Assembly (NCBI GenBank): GCA_902712845.1
Contig: LR743504.1
Span: 3,570,001 to 3,634,000, forward strand
DNA from: Methylobacterium bullatum
Lineage (GTDB): Bacteria > Pseudomonadota > Alphaproteobacteria > Rhizobiales > Beijerinckiaceae
Reading direction: 5' to 3'
Length of the DNA: 64,000 nucleotides
Positions 26,229 through 35,754 of the stretch are shown here, piece by piece. The translations under genes and the position numbers were made by a program. Every line of letters begins with the position of its first letter. Position 1 is the first letter of the stretch. Under the pieces are notes generated by a model. The model did not search any database. It was given only the letters and a program-made list of their open reading frames with translations, and was not told the origin of the DNA.

Positions 26229-26235
26229 AGCTGCC

Positions 26236-26253
26236 GGAAGCTTTCGAGCTTCC
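26236..26253 (+). terminator. TTCG-loop hairpin directly after pqqA
   Basis: A perfect 7-bp stem (GGAAGCT at 26236-26242 with AGCTTCC at 26247-26253) closed by a TTCG tetraloop, 7 bases after the pqqA stop. It has no T run, so it may be an RNA-stabilising 3' structure rather than a terminator. Confidence 0.6.
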
Positions 26254-26287
26254 AGCGCATGACATGAGACTCACCGTCTCCGCGACG

Positions 26288-26309
26288 AGCCGCCTCCGGG
26301 CGGCTTTTT
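26288..26309 (+). terminator. Rho-independent terminator of the pqqA transcript
   Basis: Stem AGCCGCC (26288-26294) with GGCGGCT (26299-26305), loop TCCG, and T residues 26305-26309. It ends the short pqqA unit before the convergent LuxR gene. Confidence 0.85.
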
Positions 26310-26341
26310 GCGTTTTCAGGACCCGATAAGGCCCGGGACGC

Positions 26342-27499
26342 TCAGCGCCCGGTGCCGCCCTCGCGCTCCCGCCGCCGGCTCAGGATGGCATCCAGGCGCG
26401 CGACGATGATGGCGAGTTCGCTCTGGCGCCTGAGGCCGAGCCTGCCGAAGATCGCCTTCAGGTGAACCCGCACGGTCCCCTCGCGGATCGCGAGCGAATC
26501 CGCCGCCTCCCGGGGCGAGCTTCCCCGGCCGATGGCCATCGCCACCAGGGACTGCATCCGCGTCAGGCCCAATTGCTCGAGCTGCGGAGCGATGGAGACG
26601 AGGTCCGGCGGTGTCATGTGATGGAGCAGGAGCAGGGCACCGCCCTTGGCCGAGCCGATCAGTTCGAGGCCGGGCTCGCCGGCCCGCAGGGGCATCGCCT
26701 CCGCCAGCAGGCGGGGGGACCCGTCCGATGCACGCAGGATGACGGGTTCGGTCGCGCAGGATCTGTCCTCCGCCAGGGCGGAGGCGACGAGACGGTCGAG
26801 TCGCGGGCCATCGGCCGCCACGACGGTCCTCACGGGCTGTCCCGGAGAGATCTTCAGACAGCCGGCGACCATCCTCTCGGAGCCGGGATTGACGAACCGC
26901 ACGGCGCCGCCCCGATCGAGCAGGACGACGCCGATCTCCGCCCGCGCCAGGGCCGCGCCGAGATCGGCCGCCGCCCGGTGGGCGACGCCCAGCCTCGTCG
27001 TGAGGTCGAAGGCCCGGGCGACATGCGGCCCCACCTGAGCGAGGAGGGCGATCTCGCCCGCCTCGAAATACCCCTTGCGGGCCTCGCGCAGGGCGCTGAC
27101 CGACATCAGCCCGCCGCCCGGATCGGGGGCGCAGAAGGCCATGAGTTCGTCGAGACCGTGCTGGGCGCAGAAATCCTGGAAGAAGGGATCCTTCCGCTTG
27201 TCCCCCGGCGAGAACAGCATCGGGTCCGCCACGATGAGGCCGGGCCGCATCCCGAACGAGCGCGCCCGCGCGATGCGGGTGTCATGTTCCCACCACCCGC
27301 CGCTATACGCGGCGTGCACCTCCCGCAGGCTGTCCGAATGGAGCGTGTCGGCGGTCCGGCGAGGGTCCTGGGAGACGATCACCGTCCCCCGCGCCCCGAG
27401 ACAGGCGCTCACTTGATCGAGAACCCGCGGCCAGAGCGAGGCATCGAGGGCGGCCGCGTAGCAGGCATCGACGAGGCGCAGCGGATCAGGAAGGGTCAT
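26342..27499 (-). CDS. LuxR-type transcriptional regulator (copy 1 of 3)
   Basis: A 385-residue regulator. The N-terminal third is an all-helical sensor-like domain beginning LVDACYAAALDASLWPRVL, a PAS-like segment follows around residues 190-300, and a LuxR-type helix-turn-helix occupies the C-terminal 60 residues (LTRMQSLVAMAIGRGSSPREAADSLAI then VRVHLKAIFGRLGL and QSELA). No receiver domain is present, so it is probably not phosphorylation-controlled. Two paralogues with the same plan lie at 27570-28688 and 36718-37821, flanking the RTX-protein gene. It is convergent with pqqA. Confidence 0.88.
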   Translation of the reverse strand: MTLPDPLRLVDACYAAALDASLWPRVLDQVSACLGARGTVIVSQDPRRTADTLHSDSLREVHAAYSGGWWEHDTRIARARSFGMRPGLIVADPMLFSPGDKRKDPFFQDFCAQHGLDELMAFCAPDPGGGLMSVSALREARKGYFEAGEIALLAQVGPHVARAFDLTTRLGVAHRAAADLGAALARAEIGVVLLDRGGAVRFVNPGSERMVAGCLKISPGQPVRTVVAADGPRLDRLVASALAEDRSCATEPVILRASDGSPRLLAEAMPLRAGEPGLELIGSAKGGALLLLHHMTPPDLVSIAPQLEQLGLTRMQSLVAMAIGRGSSPREAADSLAIREGTVRVHLKAIFGRLGLRRQSELAIIVARLDAILSRRREREGGTGR

Positions 27500-27569
27500 G
27501 GCGATCCGGCGGAGTCGAGCAGGTGTCGCGCTTCATACAGGCATCTCCGCGGATCGAACGGCCGGATCC

Positions 27570-28688
27570 CTACTGTGCCCGCCAGTCCCCCGGGGTCGTT
27601 CCCGCGAGGAGCCCGACGAGTTCGGCCTGGCGGTTGGTTCCGGTCTTGGACAGGACGGACCGCAGCTGCGTCCGGACCGTGCTGGTGGCGACGCCGGTCC
27701 GCAGGGCGATGTCCTCCACCGTCCTGCACAGGGCGATCTCCCGCGCCACCCGCGCTTCGGCCACGGTCAGGTCGAACAGGCCCGAGAGGACGGTGAGGTC
27801 GGGCGCGGCGCCTTGCGCCACGGGCGTGACGATCGCGATGGCGGAGGCGGCGTTGAACAGGTCCGCCGCCGCCCGCCGGATCGGCAGCAGATGCAGGATC
27901 AGCGGGCCGCGCTCGTCGGTGGCCGGGATCGGGATGGACCGGGTCGAGGTCCGCCGCTCCGTCGCCAGCCCTTCGAGGGCCCGCTCCAGCAGGCGGTCCG
28001 CCTCCGGGTTGGACAGGGTCAGGCGATGCGCCTCCCGGAGGGTGCCTCCGAGGAACGCCGCGCAGCCGGCATTGACCGCCAGGATCTGGGACCGCTTGCC
28101 GAGGATGACGGCGGGAATGTCGACGACGTCGAGCACTTGAGCCGCCACCTGGACGGTCTGCAGCCGCAGCCGCGCCGATAGGGTCGCCGCCCGGGCGAGG
28201 TGGGGGCGCAGGGCATCGAGGCGCGCCACGATCTCGCCGGGGACGGGTCCGCGCGCGTATTCCCGCTCCACGTTGAAGACGAGCCGATCCCCGCTCGGCA
28301 CCGCGATGGCGCTGGCGACGCCCCAGCCCAGCCCCCTCGGCCGCAGGAAGTCGCGGAAGACCGGCTCCACCTCCATCTCCGCTTCGGTGTAGACGTCGAG
28401 GTCGGTGAGGAAGCCGGCATGTTCCCTGGCGAACAACCGCGCTGGCCTGTCGGTCCGCGCCGGCCAGCCCCCGGCGACATATTCGGCGATTCCCGCCTCG
28501 AAGCCCGGGGACGTGACGTAGCGGAACTCGCTGCCCACCGTCGTGAACAGAAGCGCGCCATTCCCCTCGCCGACCCGCATCAGTTCGGCCAGTACACTGG
28601 GCCACATCTCCGGAATGACTGCGGCTTCGTAGATGTGATCGATCAGGGTTTCGGAATTGACTGGCACTTCCATCCCCTTAACCAACAT
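27570..28688 (-). CDS. LuxR-type transcriptional regulator (copy 2 of 3)
   Basis: A protein of up to 372 residues with the same plan as its downstream neighbour. The N-terminal domain starts with IDHIYEAAVIPEMWPSVLAEL, a central PAS-like region includes VLDVVDIPAVILGKRSQILAVNAG, and the C-terminal LuxR helix-turn-helix has LTVAEARVAREIALCRTVEDIALRTGV and STVRTQLRSVLSKTGTNRQAEL. Start is ambiguous between the ATGs at 28688 and 28673. It is divergent from the RTX-type gene, with 286 bases between starts, making it the most likely local regulator of that gene. Confidence 0.87.
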   Translation of the reverse strand: MLVKGMEVPVNSETLIDHIYEAAVIPEMWPSVLAELMRVGEGNGALLFTTVGSEFRYVTSPGFEAGIAEYVAGGWPARTDRPARLFAREHAGFLTDLDVYTEAEMEVEPVFRDFLRPRGLGWGVASAIAVPSGDRLVFNVEREYARGPVPGEIVARLDALRPHLARAATLSARLRLQTVQVAAQVLDVVDIPAVILGKRSQILAVNAGCAAFLGGTLREAHRLTLSNPEADRLLERALEGLATERRTSTRSIPIPATDERGPLILHLLPIRRAAADLFNAASAIAIVTPVAQGAAPDLTVLSGLFDLTVAEARVAREIALCRTVEDIALRTGVATSTVRTQLRSVLSKTGTNRQAELVGLLAGTTPGDWRAQ

Positions 28689-28974
28689 TCACGCGAAAAT
28701 TGCAAACATCGAGATCGCCATACGGGCCGCGAGGAGGGTTGGATCGCGACAACCCGCACCTCGACGTCGCATAGCGCCATGATGGAGCCCCGACCGTCAT
28801 GACTCAAGCACACTCGCACCGTCCGCCCGCAAGCCGATGCCTCGTTATACTCCATTTGGGGGATGCGCTGCATTTGACCGGGTGCTCTAACCGCGCCGGA
28901 TCGCACGAACGACCGCCGTGATTGCCGGGATTCGAGACGGTCACGACGCTTTGTCCCAGGGAAAGACGACCATC

Positions 28975-31900
28975 ATGGCGACGCGCAACGTTCCGGGCAC
29001 CTACGCAACGATCGCCGATGCCATCGCAGCGGCGAACCCAGGAGATACGATCGCGGTCTCGGCGGCCTATGGCGGGAATGAAACGGCGACGGTGACGGTC
29101 GACGACCTTCGTTTCAGCGCCCCTTCCAGCGTCACCGGCATCACGCTGCAGGCAGACGGAGGGATCACGAAGATCACCGCCCTCGGCGCATCGCCGATCT
29201 CGATTTCAGGGACTGGGGGTAACGAGACCCTCATCGGCAACACCGGCGCAAACACCCTCACCGGCAGTTCCGGCGACGACACCCTGAGTGGCGGGGCCGG
29301 CAACGACATCCTCGACGGCGGCGACGGGAGCGATACCCTCACCGGCGGCGACGGCAACGACATCATTGTCATGAGCGCCTCCAGCGGCGCTGCCGGCACC
29401 GCCAATGGCGGAGAGGGCAGCGATACCGTTCAGGTGATCGCTGGCGACCTCGGCTCGGTGGCCTTCAGCAATGTCGAGAGTCTCGATCTGCAGAGCGGCT
29501 ATACCTACGGAAGCGTCGCGCAGCTGAACGCCTTCGGGTCCATCACCTCGACCACCACCCCCGCCGACGCGCAACTCGTTTTCTATCTCGGCTATTACGG
29601 CGAAGCGGGCGGGACGCTCGACTTCTCGAACCGAGGCCTCGGCGCACACGGCGTCAGCGTTCAGAACTCGGGCAGCGGCCTCAGCTCGGCGTTGACGCTC
29701 ATCGGCACCGCCAATGCCGACACGTTCAACGGCTCGGTCTACGACGACGCTCTCACCGGCGGAGCCGGCAACGATACCCTCTACGCCAGCGCAGGCAACG
29801 ACACTCTCACCGGTGGAGCTGGCAACGACATCCTCGACGGCGGCGAGGGTAACGATGCTCTGGATGGCGGCGACGGCGACGATACCCTCACCGGGGGTTC
29901 GGGCGACGACACCCTCAGCGGCGGAGCCGGCAACGACATCCTCGACGGCGGCGACGGGAGCGACACCCTCACCGGCGGCGACGGCAACGACACCATCGTC
30001 ATGAGCGCATACAGCGCCGCCGCCGGCACCGCCAATGGCGGAGCGGGCAGCGATACCGTTCAGGTGATCGCTGGCGACCTCGGCTCGGTGGCCTTCAGCA
30101 ATGTCGAGAGTCTCGATCTGCAGAGCGGCTATACCTACGGAAGCGTCGCGCAGCTGAACGCCTTCGGGTCCATCACCTCGACCACCACCCCCGCCGACGC
30201 GCAACTCGTTTTCTATCTCGGCTATTACGGCGAAGCGGGCGGGACGCTCGACTTGTCGAACCGAGGCCTCGGCGCACACGGCGTCAGCGTTCAGAACTCG
30301 GGCAGCGGCCTCAGCTCGGCGTTGACGCTCATCGGCACCGCCAATGCCGACACGTTCAACGGCTCGGCCAATGATGACGCTCTCACCGGGGGAGCCGGCA
30401 ACGATACCCTCTACGCCAACGCAGGCAACGACACCCTCGGCGGTGGAGCCGGCAACGACATTCTCGACGGAGGCCAGGGCAACGATGCCCTCGATGGTGG
30501 CGATGGCAACGATACCCTCACCGGCAGTTCCGGCGACGACACCCTTAGCGGCGGAGCCGGCAACGACATCCTCGACGGCGGCGACGGCAGCGACACCGTC
30601 ACCGGCGGCGACGGCAACGACACTATCCTCATGAGCGCATCCAGCGGAGCCGGCAGCTCCGCCGATGGCGGGACAGGCATCGACACCGTCCAGGTGATCA
30701 ATGCCGACCTCGGCTTGGTCACCTTCAGCAATGTCGAGAGTCTCGATCTGCAGAACGGCTATACCTACGGAAGCGTCGCGCAGCTGAACGCCTTCGGGTC
30801 CATCATCTCGACCACCACCGCCGCAGACGCTCAGCTCGGTTTCTATCTCGGCTATTACGATGAAGCGGGCGGCACGCTCGACTTCTCGAACCGAGGCCTC
30901 GGCGCACACGGCGTCAGCGTTCAAGACGTGGGCAATCGACTCAGCTCGGCGTTGACGCTCATCGGCACCGCCAATGCCGACGCGCTCTACGGCTCGACCT
31001 ACGACGACACCCTCACCGGTGGGGCCGGCAACGATACTCTCACCGGCGGCACGGGCAACGACACTCTCGCTGGTGGAACCGGCAACGACATTCTCGACGC
31101 AGACTTCGGAAGCGATATGGTTTCAGGCGGTGACGGCAACGATTCGATCACGGTCTACGATGACGGCGTAGACGGACTCGACGGCGGAGCCGGCAACGAC
31201 ACGTTCCAGATCATGACCGGCTATGGCGGCATCGTGAGCGTCGAGGGCGGGATCGGAACGGACACGCTCATCAATGCCTACGATTTGGGAAACACCAGTT
31301 TCACAGGGGTCGAGGTGCTGGACACCAAGTCCGTCGTCGCCACGACAGCCCAGCTCTCATCCTTCACCAACCTCGTCGACAGCACGGCGACCACCACGAA
31401 GTTCGAAATCTCCCTGCAAGGGGCAGGCGGCACGGTCGACTTCACCAGCCGCGTCACCGGCACGGATTCGGTGCTGGTGTCCAATGCCGGCCTGACCGCC
31501 GGTGTCACGATCATCGGATCGGCCAGGAACGACACCCTGAACGGTTCGGATTTCGACGACACGCTGATCGGTGGCGCCGGCAATGACCGGCTCAATGGCG
31601 GCCTCGGCAGCGACACCCTGGAAGGCGGTGCCGGGAACGACGTGATCGTCGGAGACGATGAGGGAGATACCGCCTCCTATGCGGGAGCGACGGCCGCCGT
31701 CACGGTGAATCTGGCGACGACATCGGCTCAGAACACCGTGGGTGCCGGGACGGACACGATCAAGGACACCCCCAACCTGATCGGCTCGGCCTTCAACGAC
31801 ACCCTCACGGGTGACGCACTCTCGAATGTCATCGACGGGGGTGCCGGCAACGACGTCATCAACGCCTCTGGCGGAACCGATATCCTGAAGGGGAACGACG

Positions 31901-34900
31901 GCAACGACACCTTCACGAATTCCAGTTCGCAGAACCGGACCGGGTTGATCGATGGGGGCGCAGGCACAGATACCGTTGTTGTTGGCACATTTGGAGATTT
32001 TACATTCACAAACGTAGAGATCCTAGATTATAAGCTCTCCGGCGGTCTACTCGGAACAATTGCGCAATTTTCTGCTTTTTCGACTATCCTCGATAGCGAC
32101 GTAGACAACATCGAGATCTTGGCGACTCTTAAAGGATCTGGTGGAACGCTCGATTTTTCCAGCACAATCACTGGCGACCATACGCTGAATGTCGATGCAT
32201 ATGGATTGACGTCTCGCGCGATAATCACCGGCTCCAAGAATTCAGACACAATATATGGCACGAATTTTAATGACATCCTGAGCGGAGATGCGGGAATCGA
32301 TTACCTGGAAGGTTATGACGGCAAGGACACCTTAATTGGCGGAGACGGCAATGATTATCTCTATGGATACGATGGAGAGAAGCTATACGCCGATATTCTG
32401 CAAGGCGGAAACGGCAATGATATCTTGACGGGAGACGGATCGAAAGACACGGCCTCCTACTCCGACGCGTCTTCTGCCGTCACCGTAAGCTTGCTGAAGC
32501 AGGGCAGCGCGCAGAATACCGGCGGCGGCGGTTCGGATACTCTGCGCAGCATCACCAACCTCATCGGCTCGGCCTTCGCCGATACCCTCACCGGCGACGC
32601 CTACGCCAGCCGCCTCGACGGCGGCGCCGGCAACGACGTCCTGGATGGCGATGAGGGGATCGACACCCTCGCCGGAGGCGCGGGCGACGATACGTATCTC
32701 GTGAACACCACGACCGACCTCATCGTCGAAGCGACGGGCGAGGGCTTCGACACGATCAAAACGACGCTCACCTACACCCTCGCCGCCGATCAGGAGATCG
32801 AGGCGCTCCAGACGACGAGCGATGCCGGAACCAAGGGCATCTCGCTCACCGGCAACGCGCTCGCCAACACCCTGCGTGGCAATGCCGGGGTGAACACCCT
32901 GAACGGAGGGGCGGGGGCCGACAGCCTGTCGGGCCTCGGCGGCAATGACACCTACATCGTCGACGACGCCGGAGACCGGGTCTTCGAGACGGCGGGCGCC
33001 GGCACCGACGTCGTGCAGGCGAGCGTCAGCTTCACCCTGACGGCGGGCCAGGCGATCGAGACGCTGACCCTGACGGGCACGGCCGCCCTCGACGGCACCG
33101 GCAATGCCCTGGCCAACACGATCCAGGGCAACGGTGCCGCCAACCGCCTCGACGGCGGCGGGGGTGCGGACGTCCTCATCGGCGGGCTCGGCGACGACAT
33201 CTACGTCACCGATGGCGGAGACACGATCACCGAGGCGGCGGATGCCGGCACGGACCTCGTCGAAAGCTCGGTCTCCCTGACCCTCGGCAACAATGTCGAA
33301 AACCTCACCCTCACGGGGACGGGGGCCATCGACGGCACCGGCAACGCCCTGGCCAACACGCTCCAGGGCAACGCCGCCGCCAACACCCTCGACGGCGTCA
33401 GCGGTGCCGACATCCTCATCGGCGGGCTGGGCGACGACATCTACGTCACCGATGGCGGCGACACGATCACCGAGGCGGCCTCCGCGGGCACCGACCTCGT
33501 CCGGAGTTCGGCCACCCTGACCCTCGGCCTCAACCTGGAGAACCTGACCCTCATCGGCTCGGCCGCGATCAACGGCACCGGCAACACCCTCGCCAACACG
33601 ATCCGGGGCAACGGTGCCGCCAACATCCTCAACGGCGGCAAGGGCAGCGACACCCTCGTCGGCGGTCTCGGCAACGACACCTACGTCACCGATGGCGGAG
33701 ACACGATCGTCGAGGCCCTCGACGGCGGCACCGACCTCGTCCAGAGCGCGGTCTCCCTGACCCTCGGTGACAACCTCGAAAACCTGACCCTCACGGGGAA
33801 GGCCGTCACCAACGGCACCGGCAACGCCCTGGCCAACCGGATCACCGGCAACGCCGCCGCCAACGTCCTCGACGGCGGCACCGGCAGCGACACCCTCATC
33901 GGCGGGCTCGGCGACGACACCTACGTCACCGATGGCGGCGATACGATCGCCGAAGCGGCCTCGGCGGGCACCGACACCGTGCGGAGTTCGGCCTCCCACA
34001 CCCTGAGCAAGAACCTCGAGAACCTGATCCTGACCGGCATCCAGGCCATCGACGGCACGGGCAACGTCTTGGACAACGTGCTGACGGGCAATGGCGCCGC
34101 CAACATCCTCAACGGCAACGGGGGCAAGGACACGCTGATCGGCGGCCTCGGCGACGACACCTACGTCACGGATGGCGACGACACCCTCGTCGAGGCGTCC
34201 GGCGCCGGCACGGACCTCGTCCAGAGTGCGGCGAGCTTCACCCTGGCCGAGGGCTTCGAGAACCTGGCCCTGACGGGGGCGAGCGCCCTCGCCGGCACCG
34301 GCAACAGCGCCGCCAACACCATCACGGGCAACGCCGCGGCCAACCGTCTCGACGGCGCCACCGGCAGCGACACCCTCATCGGTGGGCTGGGCAACGACAC
34401 CTACGTCACCGATGGTGGCGACACGATCGTCGAAGCCCTTAATGGCGGCACCGACCTCGTCGAGACATCGGTGAGCCTGACCCTCGGCGACAACATCGAG
34501 AACCTCACCCTGACGGGGGTGAGCGCCCTCGCCGGCACCGGCAACGCCCTGGCCAACCGCATCACCGGCAATGCCGCCGCCAACCTCCTCGACGGCGGCA
34601 CCGGCAGCGACACCCTCATCGGCGGTCTCGGCAACGACACCTACGTCACCGATGGCGGCGACACGATCGTCGAGGCCCTCGGCGCCGGAACCGACCTCGT
34701 GCGGAGTTCGGCCACCCTGACCCTCGGCGACAATCTGGAGAACCTCACCCTCACGGGAACGGCGGCGATCAAGGCGACGGGCAATGCCCTCGACAACACC
34801 CTCCTGGGCAACGACGCCGCCAACGTCCTCAATGGCGCGACGGGCACCGACCGGCTCGTCGGCGGCCTCGGCGACGATACCTACGTCACCGATGGCGGCG

Positions 34901-35433
34901 ACAAGATCGTCGAGGCGTCGGCGGGCGGCATCGATCTCGTGCGGAGTTCGGTGGAGTTTAATCTCGGCAGCGAGATCGAGAACCTGCTTCTCACCGGCAG
35001 CGCCGACATCAACGGCAAGGGCAACGCCCTCGCCAACACGCTGACCGGCAACGGCAGCGCCAACATGCTCAATGGCGGTCTGGGCGACGACATCCTGAAG
35101 GGCGGGGCCGGTGCCGACATCTTCTTCTTCAACACGGCACTCGGCGCCGGCAACGTCGACCGCATCGTCGACTTCGCCGCCATCGACGACACGCTCCGGC
35201 TCGAGAACGGGATCTTCACGGCACTGACCAAGGCCGGAACCCTGGCGGCGGGCGCCTTCAAGGACATCGGAGCGGCCGGTGCCGTCCTGGATGCGGACGA
35301 CCGGGTCCTCTACGATTCGCGCACGGGCGCCGTCTCCTACGACGCGGACGGCAGCGGATCGGCCGATGCCCTCCAGTTCGCCCTCCTCACCACGCGCCCC
35401 GTCATCACCTTCCAGGACATCCTCGTGGTGTAG
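28975..35433 (+). CDS. Giant RTX-type (haemolysin-type Ca-binding repeat) secreted protein
   Basis: A 2152-residue protein. There is no N-terminal signal peptide. A short beta-helix-like start (GTYATIADAIAAANPGDTI) is followed by many G-G-x-G-x-D-x-L nonapeptides that bind calcium. Residues about 97-690 contain three near-identical 210-residue modules. Residues about 1000-1155 are encoded by unusually AT-rich DNA. Residues about 1410-2040 contain eight 80-residue repeats carrying YVTDGGDTI and ENLTLTG. The last 100 residues (IVDFAAIDDTLRLENG and FQDILVV) resemble a type I secretion C-terminal signal domain. Probably exported by a type I system encoded elsewhere, acting as an adhesin or surface-layer/biofilm protein. 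An ATG at 28975 or GTG at 28918 may start it. Confidence 0.92.
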   Translation: MATRNVPGTYATIADAIAAANPGDTIAVSAAYGGNETATVTVDDLRFSAPSSVTGITLQADGGITKITALGASPISISGTGGNETLIGNTGANTLTGSSGDDTLSGGAGNDILDGGDGSDTLTGGDGNDIIVMSASSGAAGTANGGEGSDTVQVIAGDLGSVAFSNVESLDLQSGYTYGSVAQLNAFGSITSTTTPADAQLVFYLGYYGEAGGTLDFSNRGLGAHGVSVQNSGSGLSSALTLIGTANADTFNGSVYDDALTGGAGNDTLYASAGNDTLTGGAGNDILDGGEGNDALDGGDGDDTLTGGSGDDTLSGGAGNDILDGGDGSDTLTGGDGNDTIVMSAYSAAAGTANGGAGSDTVQVIAGDLGSVAFSNVESLDLQSGYTYGSVAQLNAFGSITSTTTPADAQLVFYLGYYGEAGGTLDLSNRGLGAHGVSVQNSGSGLSSALTLIGTANADTFNGSANDDALTGGAGNDTLYANAGNDTLGGGAGNDILDGGQGNDALDGGDGNDTLTGSSGDDTLSGGAGNDILDGGDGSDTVTGGDGNDTILMSASSGAGSSADGGTGIDTVQVINADLGLVTFSNVESLDLQNGYTYGSVAQLNAFGSIISTTTAADAQLGFYLGYYDEAGGTLDFSNRGLGAHGVSVQDVGNRLSSALTLIGTANADALYGSTYDDTLTGGAGNDTLTGGTGNDTLAGGTGNDILDADFGSDMVSGGDGNDSITVYDDGVDGLDGGAGNDTFQIMTGYGGIVSVEGGIGTDTLINAYDLGNTSFTGVEVLDTKSVVATTAQLSSFTNLVDSTATTTKFEISLQGAGGTVDFTSRVTGTDSVLVSNAGLTAGVTIIGSARNDTLNGSDFDDTLIGGAGNDRLNGGLGSDTLEGGAGNDVIVGDDEGDTASYAGATAAVTVNLATTSAQNTVGAGTDTIKDTPNLIGSAFNDTLTGDALSNVIDGGAGNDVINASGGTDILKGNDGNDTFTNSSSQNRTGLIDGGAGTDTVVVGTFGDFTFTNVEILDYKLSGGLLGTIAQFSAFSTILDSDVDNIEILATLKGSGGTLDFSSTITGDHTLNVDAYGLTSRAIITGSKNSDTIYGTNFNDILSGDAGIDYLEGYDGKDTLIGGDGNDYLYGYDGEKLYADILQGGNGNDILTGDGSKDTASYSDASSAVTVSLLKQGSAQNTGGGGSDTLRSITNLIGSAFADTLTGDAYASRLDGGAGNDVLDGDEGIDTLAGGAGDDTYLVNTTTDLIVEATGEGFDTIKTTLTYTLAADQEIEALQTTSDAGTKGISLTGNALANTLRGNAGVNTLNGGAGADSLSGLGGNDTYIVDDAGDRVFETAGAGTDVVQASVSFTLTAGQAIETLTLTGTAALDGTGNALANTIQGNGAANRLDGGGGADVLIGGLGDDIYVTDGGDTITEAADAGTDLVESSVSLTLGNNVENLTLTGTGAIDGTGNALANTLQGNAAANTLDGVSGADILIGGLGDDIYVTDGGDTITEAASAGTDLVRSSATLTLGLNLENLTLIGSAAINGTGNTLANTIRGNGAANILNGGKGSDTLVGGLGNDTYVTDGGDTIVEALDGGTDLVQSAVSLTLGDNLENLTLTGKAVTNGTGNALANRITGNAAANVLDGGTGSDTLIGGLGDDTYVTDGGDTIAEAASAGTDTVRSSASHTLSKNLENLILTGIQAIDGTGNVLDNVLTGNGAANILNGNGGKDTLIGGLGDDTYVTDGDDTLVEASGAGTDLVQSAASFTLAEGFENLALTGASALAGTGNSAANTITGNAAANRLDGATGSDTLIGGLGNDTYVTDGGDTIVEALNGGTDLVETSVSLTLGDNIENLTLTGVSALAGTGNALANRITGNAAANLLDGGTGSDTLIGGLGNDTYVTDGGDTIVEALGAGTDLVRSSATLTLGDNLENLTLTGTAAIKATGNALDNTLLGNDAANVLNGATGTDRLVGGLGDDTYVTDGGDKIVEASAGGIDLVRSSVEFNLGSEIENLLLTGSADINGKGNALANTLTGNGSANMLNGGLGDDILKGGAGADIFFFNTALGAGNVDRIVDFAAIDDTLRLENGIFTALTKAGTLAAGAFKDIGAAGAVLDADDRVLYDSRTGAVSYDADGSGSADALQFALLTTRPVITFQDILVV
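29263..31020 (+). repeat. 630-bp tandem repeats, nearly three copies
   Basis: Matching landmarks recur at exactly 630-base spacing: the LIGTANAD codons begin at 29698, 30328 and 30958, and the SGDDTLSGGAGNDILDGG codons at about 29263, 29893 and 30523. Copies 1 and 2 are almost identical at the DNA level over hundreds of bases; copy 3 has diverged more. Confidence 0.95.
31981..32440 (+). other. AT-rich segment inside the RTX gene
   Basis: Counting 31981-32280 gives 135 G or C in 300 bases (45%), against roughly two thirds in flanking repeats. Codons such as TTT, ATA and TTA, rare elsewhere, are common here. The reading frame is uninterrupted. Confidence 0.85.
33202..35100 (+). repeat. 240-bp tandem repeats, eight copies
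   Basis: The codons for YVTDGGDTI (or close variants) begin at 33202, 33442, 33682, 33922, 34162, 34402, 34642 and 34882, an exact 240-base period (80 residues). Copies differ by scattered substitutions but not in length. Confidence 0.95.
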
Positions 35434-35754
35434 AGTATCGATATCCCGAGGAACGGGGCGCTCGTCACGGACGGGAGCCCCGTTCCCGCATGCCGCGCGC
35501 CGACACCCCGGGGGAGGCGGGGACCGCCGCGCCATGGCACCGGAACGGCTCCTCACGTCCGGCGGCGGTCTATCGCGCTCGGCGTCTGGGCCTTGGCGGA
35601 ACCGCCGCTGAAGCCGGCGGCGGCACAGGGAGGAAGAGCCGATGTGCGCGCCGGCACAGCGAAACGGATCGCGGCCAGCCATGAACCATTCAGCCGCCAT
35701 AGGCGCATGATCTCAAGGTGACGATCCGGCCGCGACCCAGCCCAGGAACCCGAC
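35434..35754. other. Intergenic region after the RTX gene
   Basis: A 321-base region. It begins with a GC-rich hairpin (35450-35486: GGAACGGGGC pairing with GCCCCGTTCC, one bulged base allowed in an extended stem), which may be a terminator without a T run. Nothing else convincing was seen. Confidence 0.4.

Noticed and set aside
29263..35100. Regular repeats that could look like a CRISPR array
   Set aside because: They lie in an open reading frame with a codon-multiple period and encode calcium-binding RTX motifs; there are no spacers and no cas genes.
32383..35700. 1105-codon open frame antisense to the RTX gene, including repeated 79-codon frames
   Set aside because: The frame stays open because of high G+C and the 240-bp repeats in the sense gene; the product is low complexity and the sense strand carries all RTX motifs.
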